From Theocolax elegans (taxonomy: Eukaryota > Arthropoda > Insecta > Hymenoptera > Cerocephalidae), in contig CM047425.1 of NCBI GenBank assembly GCA_026168455.1, positions 23,638,648-23,702,647 on the forward strand: 64,000 bases of DNA. Direction: 5' to 3'. The notes under the pieces are model-generated. The model worked only from the letters and a program-made list of their open reading frames with translations. It was not told where the DNA came from and did no database searches. The position numbers and the translations under genes are program-made. Shown here one piece after another: positions 1 through 15,377 of the stretch (position 1 is its first letter; each line of letters opens with the position of its first letter).

Positions 1-2714
1 AGGTGGTATCAACTTCGCTAATTTGTTTCGTAATAATAAAATAAAAGTTCGTTTACAGTTGTTTGATTCTGTAATTATTAATTTTTCCTTCGATAACAAA
101 ATTTTAGTTTATATTTATCGTTTTATCGCTGCGTCGACAAACAAAAATGTATTATAGTTTTGTCATCTATGTTGCAGGTTTATTGACGCAACGCAGTTTA
201 TTTAATTATCAATTTCATAATGGTTAAGGTCACTAATGATTTACCGTGTATGCGACATCCTTGGTTCAGGAGTATTTTAACTAAGCGAACATATTATCAA
301 TTTTGATGATAGATTCAATGAATCTGACGAGTGGCACCTTCCGTTAATTCATTTTATTACGCTTAACCTACGTTACTGGAGTTATGATAAAAATAGAAAA
401 TCATAAACATTTACCACATTTAGATTTACGTTGCGATTTATTCCAGAAAATTCAGATGTATCTCTGTTTGGTAAAGGTTTTCTCAAGCCTCGAGCGAACG
501 CGAGCAAAACGGATATAAAAAGGCTAAGAAACAAGTTCAGTTGATACCATTTGCTTTAGCTATCTCAATATTTTTTAAATGCTTTAGCTTTCAAAAGAGT
601 TTATTTAGATTTCACGAGAACACCAAAGGATTTAAAGACATTTTATTAATCTTTATAGAGAACTCGGAGGAATTATCCGGTATTTTAAAAACGCTTTTAT
701 TCATCCGAATTCTTTCGTCGCGCTGGCAAGTGTATAATAATAAAACCATGGTACATTGTTTTACGTCTAATAATAATTTGTGCACCGCAATTTTGAGATA
801 AGCCTCATTAAAACACAGGTCAATAAATAAAATTCGTTGGGAAATAATTGTAATTATATTTGAGCGAGTTAACATCAGATTTATGAAACCCGTAAATTAA
901 ATGGATTTTAGGTTATAACAGTTGCGTGTGTATATGTATATATATCGTAAACGGCAAAGTTGGTGAAGACTAAAGGTAGACTCCTCTTGTTTTTTCTTAC
1001 GACTAGTAGAACCAAACTGTTCCGGTGTCCTGGAGAGCGACTCCTTAATATAAAGCTAGAGTACGTCTTTGAGGCTATAAACGACGCCCTACTATCAAGA
1101 TAGTTCTACGAACTTGCACTCGTTCGGACTTTGGTTTCTTTCGCTCTGTTTCTCAACTAAAGCAGTCTAGTCGGATCTATACCTCTTAACCATCAAGTTA
1201 CATCCTGGTACTACTGGGTTGGGTTATTGGATAATACCAACAAACTCCGCTCTACACTGAGATAAATGAATATTTGAGACAAATAAATATTTCTTAACTA
1301 TTAATACATTATGTATAATTTTTATAACATAAATATAAATCCTTAGTGAGTTAACAGTTAAAAAATATTCATTTGCCACAAATACTCATATCTCTCAGTG
1401 AGCAGAGGCCTGTTAGCTTAGAAAACCTCGGGGTATAGAGTAATATTTAAATTATTTTGAAAGTTAGCTACATTCACTAACGTAATTAACATTATTTACA
1501 GAATAAAAATTTTACCTTACATGTCTGCTGAGATATAGTGAGGCTAAAATTATATATTACTAATATTACGTAGTAACCAAAAAATGGATTGTCGACCTTA
1601 CATGTTTAAGATAACACTAGTTGCATTGTGCACTATTCTAAAATGCATTTGCCTCCTCCGTGGCCATTTGACATTCTTCATTACGTAACGTTTCGAATCG
1701 ATAAACTAAATAATTTACACGTGCTTACACTTAGTACGATTAGAATCTCTACAATTCTTTGATCAATAAAATCAGTACAATTAGGATCATTGATCGTTCG
1801 ATCAATATAAAAACACGCTCGAGGTCTTTAATACTCTTGATTTGTTAAGAAGTTCAGGGTATACCATTTGAGTTACCCACAAAACACTCATACATGCTTT
1901 ATATACCTATAATATAATAGTGAATGTCTTTATTTACACTCTTTGTACTGTTTTTTCTTTATACGTAATTTTGAATTTTAAATTATCTTATTCTATTCTA
2001 ACATCTACATTTTGTTCATCCCAATTGGCATATTCACCATGAGATTAGAACGGTATGACCTCAATGATGCTCACATTGTAATTGAACTTATTTATCCTTC
2101 TTTAACCTGTCAAACACACGAAAAAATTAACAAATAACTACTATCAGGCCGGTCCATATTGAATCGACACCTATCAAACAACTAAATGTAATTTATTATT
2201 CAAATATATCCCTGGTATAAATCGAAAACATTTAACAATCATTTTGCAGGTATGATAAATTGTTAAAAAGTATAAACGTACTGCTAGCTCAATTCTTACA
2301 TAAAGTGATGGAATGGTTTTTCTCGCATTTTTCTTGCATTTTTTATATTAAAAGATTTTAAGCTTTTACAAAGCAGTTAACGCTTCAGGAAAAATGCTCG
2401 CGGAAAAAATGCCCAAGAAGCGTCGACATTTTAGGAATTTTGTAACCCGCGTTCAATTTAACTTCTCATTGTATCGCACGAGTTATACGTTTTATTATAT
2501 ATTTATTAAAAGCAATTTACTTTTGTTTATCAAGTGACTTCTTTAATTTTTGTAAACAAGTTAAAAAATCGTTCAGTACCCAATTTATAGATAGATAAGT
2601 AATCGACAGAGTATTATTTGATAGACTATTTAAATTTTAATTTTACGAAAAATGTGACGAATTAGGCATAGTAATATTTAAGCATAGTAATTAGTTTTCG
2701 ACAATAGAGTACAA

Positions 2715-2748
2715 CCTAATGAGGATAGTGAAAAACCATCGAAATGTC
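2715..2748 (+). ncRNA. Degenerate hammerhead-ribozyme-like motif E
   Basis: This is a 34-nt motif with the order CCTAATGAG, a 17-nt hairpin (GATAGT pairing with ACCATC with one mismatch), then GAAATGTC. It aligns without gaps to four other 34-nt motifs in this window (14946, 15344, 25329, 43998). Against the hammerhead core C3-U4-G5-A6-N7-G8-A9 it has A for G5, and the base after GAAA is U instead of C, so it is probably inactive. The flanks show little similarity to the other copies. Stems I and III are not evident. Confidence 0.35.
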
Positions 2749-5700
2749 TATAATTACATTTTATGCCTTGAATTCGTATATGTTTAATACCTGGTTACTA
2801 CAAGACCAAACATTTTTAACATTTCAATTTTTACTAGAGATATACATGCATAAATACTAAACGAAAAAGTATATTCAGTAATACGCAATTTTAGTCCTAC
2901 TATACCCCAGTTTCCCCTTCTTCTGAACCCTCTAGATATATCCTGATGCTTCTGGATTGGATGACATATCCACCATCCCAATCCGCCGATCCATTTATAC
3001 AATTATCGATCTTGCTAAGAGTTTAATGAGTCCCTTCCGAACGAGATCGAGCCGTCACTATTCCGTCAATACGTGGCCATAAAAGAACCTTTTCCATTGT
3101 GCCAATCGCGTCGTACGCATTTGTATATTGGTATAATCACACTCAATTATTACATAACTATTTTTATTGATAACACAATGATTACTAAATAAGTATTATC
3201 TAATGTCACAGATTTCAATCTAACAAACATATCTAATATTTATAATTCTATAATTCGATGTGTTTGCTGTCACATAAATAATTGTTGTAGATATTGCATG
3301 TTCTGTATTAGATGAACTGTACATCGTTCACCGTCAAAACACATCGTTTAGCAGATATTACAAGTGAATTCATAAGAAATATTTTACAAGACTTTAAAAG
3401 TTGAATAATAACGATCAGCTGTTCATTATCCTTACACTTTATTAGATTGAACAACGGTATTGAATCACCTATATACGACGAAACTTTTCTACTTTTAATT
3501 TTGGCATCGAGCATGCTCACGTGAAGTTATACAAACACGAATTCCGAAAATTAGGATTATAAGGTGATTAGCGAGTAATTTACCTATAAATTTGAAATTT
3601 AAAGGATTTCGATGGATATGGTATTTGGAAAAAGCGCTTGAATTAATGGAGGACACATTAACGATTTAGTGACGCAATTAGGGTCATAAAAAGATCGCTC
3701 ACTTCGTTAAGGTGTAGTCATTCTTCCCTAAGTACCAATTTCAAATGAATTCGTGATAAACAATCGTGTCTAGTGAACCATAAGTATTTTATTGTCACGG
3801 TTATCTCATATCATGATGCTATATTTCACGCTTTCTGTCTAGAACACAACTTTGATTGCAACTGATACATCAGACTAAAAAGATACTTGAAACTTTTAGT
3901 AACGATGCCAAACAAAGACAAAGAAGAAAATGTAAACCCAGACTTTTATTAATGATCGGAAAGATAATGGTCCATAGAAAAGGAACGTAAAATAAACTTT
4001 ATGAGGAAAACAATTGTAACAAATTTGTTTGAAAACTCGATACTTATTGGAGCACATATTGAAACTTATCAAAACTTCCAATGATAGACTTACATACACG
4101 AGATTTTTCTTCCACGTATCTCCTCTACAAATAACAATTCCATCGATACAAACAAGTTAGAGCAAAAAAAAATGTACGTATGCTCATTATACATGCAAAC
4201 TAATGTTCCTTCGTAATCACCTCCCCCGACTTCCAAACTTTCTTTTTTCTTCGTACGTGTTCTTAAGCTGTTGAGTAATTCATTTAAATAGAAAAATGGT
4301 CGATATTTATTTTTACATTTTTGAATACGGAGGAAAAAGTCCGTGAACGGGAGTTGACAGCCGCGAAACTAGACGTCAACCCCACCCGTTGCTCGGTGCT
4401 CGGTGCTTTTCACAATTTTTGTTTTATTAATCAATATTATATGCATGCAATCTAAATTATAATATCTCACGAATTTTAAATCGCGTTATATTTACAATAG
4501 ATTTTTCTATTCTGCACTGACGATCAGCGTTAGGAATACGCATATATTTTTTCATTAATTATTATAGATTCTCTTAACGATATTATTGAACATAAACTTA
4601 TTAAAAATTCTGATTAAAAAAAATATGGCATAACATTTTTTAATTTCAAGCGAATGCCAAAATAGTTGTGCTGAATTTTTACTCCCTGTATTTTTATACT
4701 CCCTCGGTGGCAGTTTTACTTAACTACTTATAACCTCCACGATGTATATTTTTTCATAACGTATACCTACATTTTTTCGCGTTCTTTATTTTGAAACTAT
4801 GTAGATTTGACATTAAATCTATATATTGTTATACGTACATATTTGATTTACCGCTATTCAATCGAAATATGCGTTAGATACACAGTCTGGTATAGGTTAT
4901 TATAAATATTGTTCATAGTGTACAACAAAATATTTTATGAATACATTTTTGTTTTCTTTAACTTTAAGCGTATTATACTGTGCAATAAATAATAAATAGA
5001 TTGTTTAAATAGAATGGGCAAAAATTAGAAAAATAGATGAAAACTGTACTCATGTTTATCCTCCCAAAGTTTGAGTCTAGTTATGACCTATCAAAATCCT
5101 ACTAAAAACAGATAAGTAGAAAATATAATAAAATCGAATTTATTTTTGTAAATGTTGGAGATATTACATAAATCAATTGTAAATCATATGGAAATTTTAG
5201 ACACCTGAATATGTAAGAATTTTTAAGCTGACAGCTCGCAGCATGTTGAAAACATTAATTTGAGGTTATGTTCATTCTAATAATTATTAAGAACATGAAC
5301 AAAAGAACGTTTCACCACAGAGTATTTTACTACCAATTTTACCTAGATTTAAGATTGAAATTTTTACTAAGCATAGTCATGATAATAATAATAATAACAA
5401 TAATACTAACAATAATAATAGTGAAAGTCGTACTTGAATATATATTTAATGACAAAATTAATGGTAAATTATTAATTATTAAAATATTTTTTAATTCTTG
5501 GACAGTAAGTATCCGATTTCAGATAACATTATAAACTTATATTATTCAATGCACCAACTATTCCCGTGATAGTATTTCATGATCAGAAGTTATCCTTCAA
5601 AGTTTATCTATGAATATTCCTTATACCTTAAACATATAATCCTAGACAAGAATTAGAATGCTAAACATAGATTTTCTTAAAGAAAACAAGTTTAAAATAA

Positions 5701-8700
5701 AGTCGCTTATATTATACACAACGATACAGTCGAGAACATCAATCTTCTTTGGTAAAATATTAAAATCTAATTTAAAACCCATTAAAATCGTTAAAGTTGG
5801 ATTAATAACCGAATGACAGAGAAAATTCTTCTGCTCGTTATTTTTTACATTTTCATCCACTCTTACAGTATTGGCAATGTATAATATTATACTATATTAA
5901 AAATGGTTGAATTTATGAGTCAATAAACTTCCTTTTGGATTAGCAGTTAGGCAGACACTATCAACACAATGGATCCCACAGGTCCCGTATATGTGATTAA
6001 TGAAAAAATGTAACGGCGAATCCAGGAGTCGTTGTCTAGTCACACTGTCTTACCGAACGTGTGTATATGTATATATGTATATATTCATACGTGGGTGTAA
6101 CCCCTGCACGTATGGCTCATGTCGCGCGCCACCACTGCAATCTCTTGGTGTGGCTGGCCTCTCGCGACGCCGATAAGGCAGGATCCTGTTGACAATGCCA
6201 AGCTCTACCTCGTACACCTACTCCCCGTTCAATTTATCAACGCCATCGCAGTGACGATTTTTGACGATTCTTTTCAAGATTTCTCTGATATTTATGAAAA
6301 TTATACTTTTCACTCTTCTCTTTCAATTAATAATATATATTTTGACGTATATACACTATAATTTTGTGCAACATTTTTATTATAAGCAATTTTACAAAAC
6401 CGTACGTGGTAAAAGTTGCGTTATCGTGCAGCAATTTCATACGTGGTATAGGTATACGCGCACTTGTACAAAAATTGAAAATGCGAAATTTATTGGAAAA
6501 AAGAGGAGATGAAAAATATTTTAATTAATTTAAATAATATATGATATACAAGCAGCGTGTTCTACAAAGTGCAAGCAGATAGTTCCGAAGGATGCAATTA
6601 TATGCATACCTGTAGATGCGATAAGCATAAGTGGGATAAGAGAAACGATAATATATATGCATGCGAGTATTTAGTTGCAGTGTGAATGACCGAACTGTAT
6701 ATACCGTTAATTATTCGGTATCACTTGATGGCAATTAAACTCCGTTAGGATGGTTACGGCATTTGTATACTTATAAATGGGTGTTACCCTGTATAAATCT
6801 GGAAGTTAGAAAGTTTATCACAATCTACTACCGTTGTCATTCATAACCCAATTTTAAGTTCTAACTTAATTACATTACTCGGTTAATTTGTAATTTCAAA
6901 TCTGTGTCTGATCTCATTCCTGTACACTATACCTTGTAACGAATGTTATTTTGTTAAAAACCAATTATGTATCTATCCTTCCACCACTGCTACCACCATC
7001 CTCTCCCCTACAAAATATATTTTCGAGTATAAATATGACTAATCGATAACAAAACAACTAATCAATATACCTATTAATTTATCATACAATTAAAACACTG
7101 TATTTTTTGTATGTATCTAATACAGCGTGATATCTTTTAAATGTAAGAGTTATAATGTAAAGTTTTAAAATAGTGTAATTTTTTTATATTTCCAATGCAG
7201 CATGATATCATTGGAAATAAGAAAAGCGATGCAACCTACATTGGTGAAAACTACATAAAAAGTGATAAAATGATAAAGAATTTTATATTTTTTAAAAATT
7301 AATATCTCGATATAACTTTTATCACACCGTGCTATTTACTTACCAATTTATGACGAGTGTATTAATTTTTAATAAAATGTTTCAAACAATTTTATTAATT
7401 ACTAATAACGATTTTATGTATAGAATTTGGAAATACGATCTAACTATTTCGTATATTCACGCTAATCCTTTTCCTATCCTAATTATTCTGGAATCGTAAT
7501 TTATTTATTTATCTAAGCCAGTATAATTTACAGACAGTAAATTTCTATTCTAGATACATTCGTATAGTCACAAAGTTACACGGTACAAAGTTGTTAAGGG
7601 GCCAAGTCAAATTTATAATTCTGTACGTGTATCTACTTAAAAGTTTTAAATTCTTTTAAATTTTTAGACAAAAAAAATTTAACTAACTTATTAATAGCAA
7701 TTTGTTCCTTGATCTAATTCTGATGCTAAGCAACCACGCATTTTGATCATAATGCATTTGCCACAACATATTTTAGGAACCAGTTGACCGAACGGCTTGA
7801 AATTTTGACACAATCAATAAAACATTATTCTCATTTATTTAAATAAAACAAGAATTATCATTTTGCATTTGAAATATTGTTTAACAAATTATTAAAATGG
7901 CGTTGTAAATAATTGATTGTAAGTAAAATATAATTCTTTTGCATATTCTACTTAATTTGGGTGGATTAGAAAGACGTTTTATTGATTGGAGTCAAAATGC
8001 CTTTCTATTAGGTCAACGTGTTTTTGGAGATATCCGGCAGCAAGTACATTATGGTTAAAATTGATGGTTATACGGTGCATCAGTATCGGTTCAAGAAATA
8101 TTGTTAACAATAAATTACTTAAAGTTTGTTTAAAATAATATAAAAATATTCCGCTTTATAGAAAAGAATTTAGATTTATTTTATGAAAATTTAAAGGTCA
8201 CAAATTAATGTTTATTTGATTATTATTCTCAGATCTTCTATCAGTGATCAATCTCAAGTAAAATATGAAATATAAAAACATTAAGGTACGTTGCAAGATA
8301 AATAAGTTTTGTTAAAATGTCGAAAATGTAGATAAACGAAACAATAGGTATCAAATAATTTCCTTTACAAGGCCTTCTACCGGCGAAAAACTTGTCGACC
8401 CATGTCTGAACTCCATCATCTAACCCCTGTATCTGGTTTCAACATTTAAATTAACAATATGTCACTTCACAAACTTGTAAATGTAAATACATGAAATTTA
8501 AATAATAAATCTAATTTAAATATCGAGCAGTAATAAATTATGAATATTTTGCAGCTGAATAAAATAAAGGAACCAACTATCTACTTCCATTTATAAACCA
8601 AACGTATCATTTGTAATTTGTGAAAATTAATTCGACGCGGTATATTTTTTACTGAGTCAAATACGAAAATTTAGTTTATAATTAATTTACAAAAATATTT

Positions 8701-11700
8701 TAACGATATTGTACTTATACTAAAATTGTTCGGTAAATAATTTTCTACGTATTATCAAGGTTCATATATCCTTATAGAGATTGATTTTAAATCAATATGA
8801 TGTCATCTACACTTACTCAACGTATACATTTTTAAACGTTTGCACTCGTTTGCACCTGTTATCTACTTACTTCTTGTTGCACTCTATTTTACACGTTTTC
8901 AATTTTGCTCGTACGTAACAAATTCAACGAAACTATCATTTGGAACTATAATTTAGTGAAATACCGAATTTCCGGAGTTTTTATTCAATTTTTTATAGTG
9001 TTTCCAAAAGTTATTGTAAAACATTTTACTTCGCTCTTACATTTCCAATATTACTATAACTAGTTAAATTGTACGATTCGCAACATTTATAGTCCTTCGA
9101 TAATTACCATTTCAATTCGAATTTCAATAAAATATGCATATGCATCCAAGTTATTGTGAAATTGTAAATTGTTTACCACACCCAAGATTATATTACGCTG
9201 CACCGTGGGGTTCGTAAAATTAATACACGGTATAGACGTGGATATTTCCAGCATCGATACCAGATAAAAGTATAACATTTATTATTTCGAATAGGAATGC
9301 GAACTATCTCCTCGGTGCATAAGATGTTTTGCTATCCTTAACAGTAAAATTTTGATGTTTCAACGTGAAACATCGACTGACGGCGCAAGGGAGGAGAAAG
9401 AACGTTAGTGCGCACGCCCATATAGACGCCGGTAAACGCTTCAGCGCATGAACCTGGAAATTTTTTCGCTTATTTGAAGTGTCGTGCAGAATATCAACAG
9501 CAATAACACGCTTCAAAATTTAATCCCAAATATTCGAGATGCAAAACGTAACAATGTATACCTATATAGATATAAATACGTACATACGTATAAACGCGCA
9601 TACACACATCCATATACACGTACACACTTCTACTTTTGCGTTTGACATTATACGCATAGATATGTATATTTATGCAAACAAATATTATTTACTGCGTGAT
9701 TGTTATTGACGACGAATTGATTTTCGAGAAATAAGTTATGATTTGCGACCTTTTTTTTATACCAACATTTTATTGAGACGTTTTTTTTAACGGTGTCTCT
9801 TAATTTCCCCAATGGCGTATTCGTGATTGATAGTCGCACGTGTTAACTTTTATTTATATTGTTTACAATTACTCATCTTAAATGGTTTAAAAAACTGGAA
9901 ATAATTTCGATTATATGTAATTGTAATTATACATTCTAACAATCGTTTATCAGATTTGTGGTTATAAACGGTCAAAAGTACACCTTAAAATTGTTAGTGT
10001 TATAATAAATGAATTTTTAATGTTTTTTTATTGAAAAGTCAAATAGAAATTTGAATTCGACTAAAAAAATTGTATCTCAAATTTCGATTTACGAGTAATT
10101 TAATTTTTAAAGTATATAAAAAAACTTGGAAAGTGAAAATTCACTATTATGCAGTCAAATGTGCCAACAAAACTGAAAGAGATTCGGTACATTTACCAGC
10201 AACTATAGAAAAAAATCTACTTTTTGACTCGAAAGTGTCAGTCAATATACAAGTTAAAATTGTATGTATTATAAAAAATTTGCTACTGCGAAATAAATGG
10301 AATAATTTAAATCGTGAATGCTGGAAAGCATATTGCGCAAGTTGAAATAGTAATTTATAACAAGTTTATAAATATATGATCACGTCAGGAAGTACAATGA
10401 AGAATTTTTTTTTCTCTCAGTAGAATAAATTAACCGTCGACTTTTAAACTTCTAAAAGATCATCTGTTAACTTTTATGATGGCAAAGATTTATAATCTTT
10501 AGCTATATTAAATTTATTGCCATAAATACATCTTCTAGAATTACTTGCAAAGTATAGTTAAAACATTCCTCTTGGTAAGTGTGAAACTTATTTCTCCTAT
10601 TTCTATCGCATGACCACATATTTTTAAAAACAGGGTCAACAAATCTACGTGTGTAGAGAAAATGAAAATATTTTAAAACGAAAGTACAATTACCGAGCCG
10701 TACAATTATATTACAAAATTATAATGACTATACGAACATTTTACTTTCGTCATGCATATATATTATAAAACGGAATAATTTCTATATACATAGTGCAGAG
10801 TGTAACACGAGAATAATTCGGTAGATCCAATTGAATTTCAATTCACATAATGTTTATTCAATACCCATTGTTTAATTAAATGATATTGTATTTTCTTATA
10901 CACGAAAAAAGTTGCTTACTCCAAGTATTAAAAATTCTAAACAGAGCAGAAGTAAGATAGTCGATAGTTGGATTAACCAACCTGATTGGTAGTAATTCGG
11001 TTATGCTTAGGATAGCCAATTTCTTAGGATGTTGGAAAAAAATAGTTAAAAAAAAAAAGATTATAAAGATAGTTACGTCGTGCAATCGAATTTTTAGATC
11101 AATTACTTTATATTGGATGTAACAATTATTGATTTTTTCCTTACAACAGCCAATTAATTGGTAACAGATATTAATTAAATTGTTGAAAACGAAAAAACAA
11201 AACAATTTTCTGCAGTTTACCACGTGATATAGCAGATAATTATTAAGCAAAAGTATAAATTACTTCAATTGTTTTAAATTTAAAATAAATTCCATTCTTC
11301 TATCACTTGTAAACCCCATTACTTATTATGTTTCTATTACTTTCAAGCGATAACGCTTTAAGCGATTGATTCGTCGAACTCGATAAATTTGTACACAAGT
11401 TAGTAAGTTTAGCGATTTGTAATAGTTATCGTAAAGATGATTATTGGTTTCTAAAGTAGCGGTCGATTGCTCATTTGAACTTATCAAATAGTTATAGTGA
11501 CCATTTGTAACGCTCAATGTAAATAAAAGTGAATTAGCAGTATTAACGATATGAAATAGTTAATCTAACAATTTTATTGGTTAAAACATTAGATTATAGT
11601 TATTTTGAATATTTAAAAATCTTTGGCATAGCTATTTTATATTGATAAATCTAAGTACTCATCTTCCCATCAGCCTTTCGAAGTAACCAGTTGTTTAGCC

Positions 11701-12520
11701 TAACTTTCTTTTCTGTAAAAAAAAAACTGAGTTTGTGCATTAAATTTGTAAAGTGAAAACTGCAAGTGCAACGTGTAACATTCTTCCCTAAAGATAAGTA
11801 TGCTGAAAAGTTAAACTTATTCTCCGACGATGCGATAGATCGATAAAGCGTTGCAAAAGATATTATCAACGAAGGTATCAATCCCAGTGGTTTATCACTT
11901 CATATAATAAATCAACCGAAAAATCGAACCTCAATCTTGAAAATCTAAATTGCATAACTAGGATAGAAGAAGGAGAGGTTCGCAAGAGACACAACGCGTT
12001 GCGGTTAGACCGTTATATTATAGTTATATATACATATAAAAGTGACGAAAGTTACAGCTAGATTTTGGTTAATATCCTGGATGTATGGATTTTTGAGTAG
12101 TAAAAGGAGATAAAGAAATGACCATTAATAGGTTGAGAGGCCAGGGAGCTATAAAGAAAAATAGACGTAAACTCAAAAAAGGTGGTAGGAGTTTTATATC
12201 GGGGTCATAGTCCCGTCTATATCCGTTAATACCATTTGATTGATCTATCATCCATCGGACTCTGCTCAGACTACACATGTGCGTATTCCTGAAGAAGGCG
12301 AAATCTTGTCTTCTCGACGCGCTCACTACTCTACGAGTTAGTCCGCACATAAAAACATCCATTAAACCGCTCGTATAAATCTCTTCAATACATATACCCC
12401 AGCTCCACGACCAACATGAAACTCTGTCGAAAGCCCGGAGACCGTCCACCAGATATACGCGTATATATATATGTATGTATATATGTATATAGGTATATAC
12501 GTATGTGTCCGTGTCTCTCT

Positions 12521-12546
12521 GTGTGTGTGTGTGTGTGTGTGTGTGT
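12521..12546. repeat. (GT)n microsatellite
   Basis: About thirteen uninterrupted GT units, followed by a short T run. It creates long spurious open frames on both strands between about 12069 and 12695. Confidence 0.95.
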
Positions 12547-14945
12547 TTTTGTATATAGAAAAAACGAGAGAGAGAGTTTTCCATTTTTTTTCTTCAAAAC
12601 TTTTTCTGCGTCCTTATCAAACGATTTTTAGGTGTAGCAAAGTCCTGCTAGATGCACAAGATTTAATCACGAGTGCGGTCTACCGTAAATCATAACAATA
12701 AAAAAATAAAGTAACAAGAGTCTTTTCCTGAAGAGTAGACGTCTGCGAGTTTTTAATGCGCGAAAGTGGAAGTATATTTTATCCAAGAGATAGATCGTAG
12801 ATGAGAATCATTCTTATCTCCAGAGCAGTTTACGCTCTTATCCTCGAGAAGGTCTCGCTTCCTATATTTATTAAGAATTTCAGATACTATTTGTTACAGA
12901 ATAATGGAATATATAAATGTCACCTACTTTTCTCCTCATTATTGTACATTTGTCACCTGCCACTTGGCAAGTAATTTTAAAAACGTGCACAAAAAAAGGG
13001 AATTGCATCTTATTTATTTCGAAGACGCGGCTCGACTAAATTATTCGCTTAACAATTTGAATTATTGTTCAGTAAATTCAATCCTCGGGTAATTATTAGT
13101 TAAATGACACATTTTAAATGGATCAACCTATTTTTAGGATCAAATGCATTTATATATATATAATATATACTTGTGAAAACATGCACGTATATATATATGA
13201 ACACTCGTCCACGAGAACATGTATACCCAAGAGTGGTACTTATGTTTAATCACGTAACTATTAATACACGTAGGACGCATTATCAAACTTCATGGAAGAA
13301 CAAGTTGAACAAGTGTATGTAAAAAAAATTGTTCATCGGATAGTTTCAATGTAGTGGAGTAAAAAAAATTCGTATTTTGTTGTATACAAAGTGTAAACAA
13401 GTAAATATAGTCTATTCGGTTATAAGTAATTGAAAATAACGTTACGAAGAGTTCAATTCCATTCTCGTGAAACCATAGTTTGGAATTGGTAGTATTATAA
13501 ATGACAAAGTTTTCCACTACCATCCATTACTTTTCAGTATTACCTCCTATTTACCGAAATAGAAAATGATCGATCAACCTATAAGGCACTCTCTTTCTAT
13601 CTATCTCTCTCTCTCTTTTTCTCTTCTTCTCTGGTATCGGTATAAAACTATGAAAGGCAACACAGTATCTTTTCTATTGCCAGTAAATAGCATAGTTTAA
13701 CTTTCTTATCCGCCTCCTAAACTGAAACATTGTCCTCTTCGAGTATCGAATAAATGCATTCTTATTAAGATGTTATATATATACTCTGTATAACTTGCGC
13801 ACGCATAATCACTATAACAAGTAATTACAAATGTTTTTGTCTTTGTTCTACATGGTTTACAACAATGTCGTCTGCACTAACTATTATTTTGATTTTTTAA
13901 CTTATACACTGATGAAAGATGTCTATACTAATTCACTTAAGAATTATGAATTTTGTACAGAAATTCTCATACTATAACTTGATAAAAAGTTTCCCAAGGA
14001 AGATTCAAAAGTTTATTTTTGTCACTCGAAATCTTGTAGCTATCTTTTTTTTTCTTGCATAGTTAAATAAGTTTCTTCCTCGTACATTCCAGTGACATAT
14101 ACTTTTTTATCTGCACTTTTTGGCACTTTCAACATTTTAGGCACTACTATCTTGGATTAACATTTTTCCATTTCTTTAAAAGCTTGATTTACATGTTCTT
14201 TATTCTACTTGCAACTTGATCTTTTATTTTTTCCTTTCCTTTTTGCAGTGAGAAAATTTCTAAAAGAAGATTAGCTACTAAAATGCAGCGAACAAAATCT
14301 TTGTTGTAATTTATAACTTGCTATCTCGAAATAATTAAATTATATTTATACTTATCCAGTTTCAAATTAATTTTCGATGCGTATCTAGTTGTCATAACTT
14401 TTATCGACTCAACCTCAATATAAAAATGAAGGATTTTTTTGAGATTTTTAATTAACACATCATGTGATTCATTAATATTGATAATGTTTTTGTATTATCC
14501 ACGCAACGTTTATTAAGAAGAAATATTTAGTCGATCTTGGTGAATAAACCGTGATTATACGTACAATTATTGTAGGAGCTCATTTTATTTTTACAGTTAA
14601 TAACATTTTACTGTTACTACTCGTCAATACATTTAAAGTTTGACCTTTAAAGAACGGGGCAAATAATTGTTGTTTTCACTAAAGAGGATGTCTCAAATCA
14701 TCGGATCAATAATTTTAGACACCCCTAACGACAGATGGTCTATATATGGACTATCCTCGTTTTCTAAAGTTAACATTACGTTCTCTTTTTATAAAATCGT
14801 AGTATCATCGAGTCGTAGCACTTATAACAGTAAAAACAGAGATAATTGAAAACCATAAAAAACTTTTTGTTTAATTTATACACCAAAGTTGAATTATTAA
14901 GATGACTACCCTTACTATATTAATTCATATAATATATTAACCTGC

Positions 14946-14979
14946 AATGTTTAGATGGAAGTCCTCCATCCTCATCAGG
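14946..14979 (-). ncRNA. Hammerhead-ribozyme-like motif C
   Basis: Read on the minus strand, this 34-nt motif starts C-CTGATGA-G, an exact match to the hammerhead core CUGAUGA. A perfect 6-bp stem (GATGGA with TCCATC) with a 5-nt loop follows, then TAAAC where GAAAC is expected. The single G-to-U change at the invariant G12 position, and ATT in place of GTC, suggest it is now inactive. It has the best 5' core and stem II of the five copies. It lies inside repeat copy 1 on the strand opposite to motif A. Confidence 0.45.
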
Positions 14980-15343
14980 CTATAGATATTTATAAATATA
15001 ATCAACATTTTACACACTTGCATTTATCTGTATATATATATAACATATAATGTAGTATATCTACAGCATCTTTAATGCGTCGATTTATAATAAATTAAAA
15101 ACATGAGTTGCGGTATTACAAAATTAGGTTACCTTTCTTCTTTAAATTGTCCATATACAACATTATACTATTTTTCATAAATAAATATATAAATAATTTA
15201 ATAAGCAAAACATAACATCATTATATTGTGAATGTATTGACGAATATAGAAAGTATAATGTTATTAACTGTAAGACTTAAAATTAGTACCTACAATAATT
15301 TAATGTATAATCAAATGTATTCGCTTTGTAAATAAAGATATAG

Positions 15344-15377
15344 CTTGAAGAGGATGATGAAGAGACATCGAAACGTC
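15344..15377 (+). ncRNA. Hammerhead-ribozyme-like motif A
   Basis: A 34-nt motif: CTTGAAGAG, a 17-nt stem-loop (GATG pairing with CATC), then GAAAC-GTC. GAAAC and GTC match the hammerhead 3' core and cleavage-site class exactly. The 5' core differs from CUGANGA only by U for C3; position 7 is naturally variable. It is preceded by GATATAG, which motif B also carries. It is followed by GCCATCTAATT and then the right inverted arm of repeat copy 1. Confidence 0.45.

Larger units (their letters stand above)
1..14498. other. AT-rich non-coding DNA, no supportable gene
   Basis: I see no gene here. Open frames are short, AT-driven and overlap on both strands, without recognisable domains or consistent splice signals. 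The block contains one hammerhead-like motif (2715-2748), a TATA-containing GC-shifted stretch near 960-1250, a second GC-shifted stretch near 6090-6200, an ATA-type microsatellite near 5381-5425, a GT microsatellite at 12521-12546 and a CT-rich tract near 13590-13625. It lies upstream of the dopamine receptor exon and could include its promoter or 5' non-coding exons, but nothing in the sequence fixes their position. Confidence 0.6.

Noticed and set aside
960..1250. LTR or promoter remnant
   Set aside because: TATA-like words and a composition shift are visible, but no ends, target duplication or second copy were found.
10876..11250. Minus-strand open frame of 124 codons
   Set aside because: Very Ile/Leu/Phe/Asn-rich as expected from AT-rich DNA, with no domain, no splice context and no coding signature.
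12069..12695. Overlapping open frames on both strands
   Set aside because: They are created by GT and TA microsatellites lacking stops; the Cys/Val and His/Thr runs are repeat translations.
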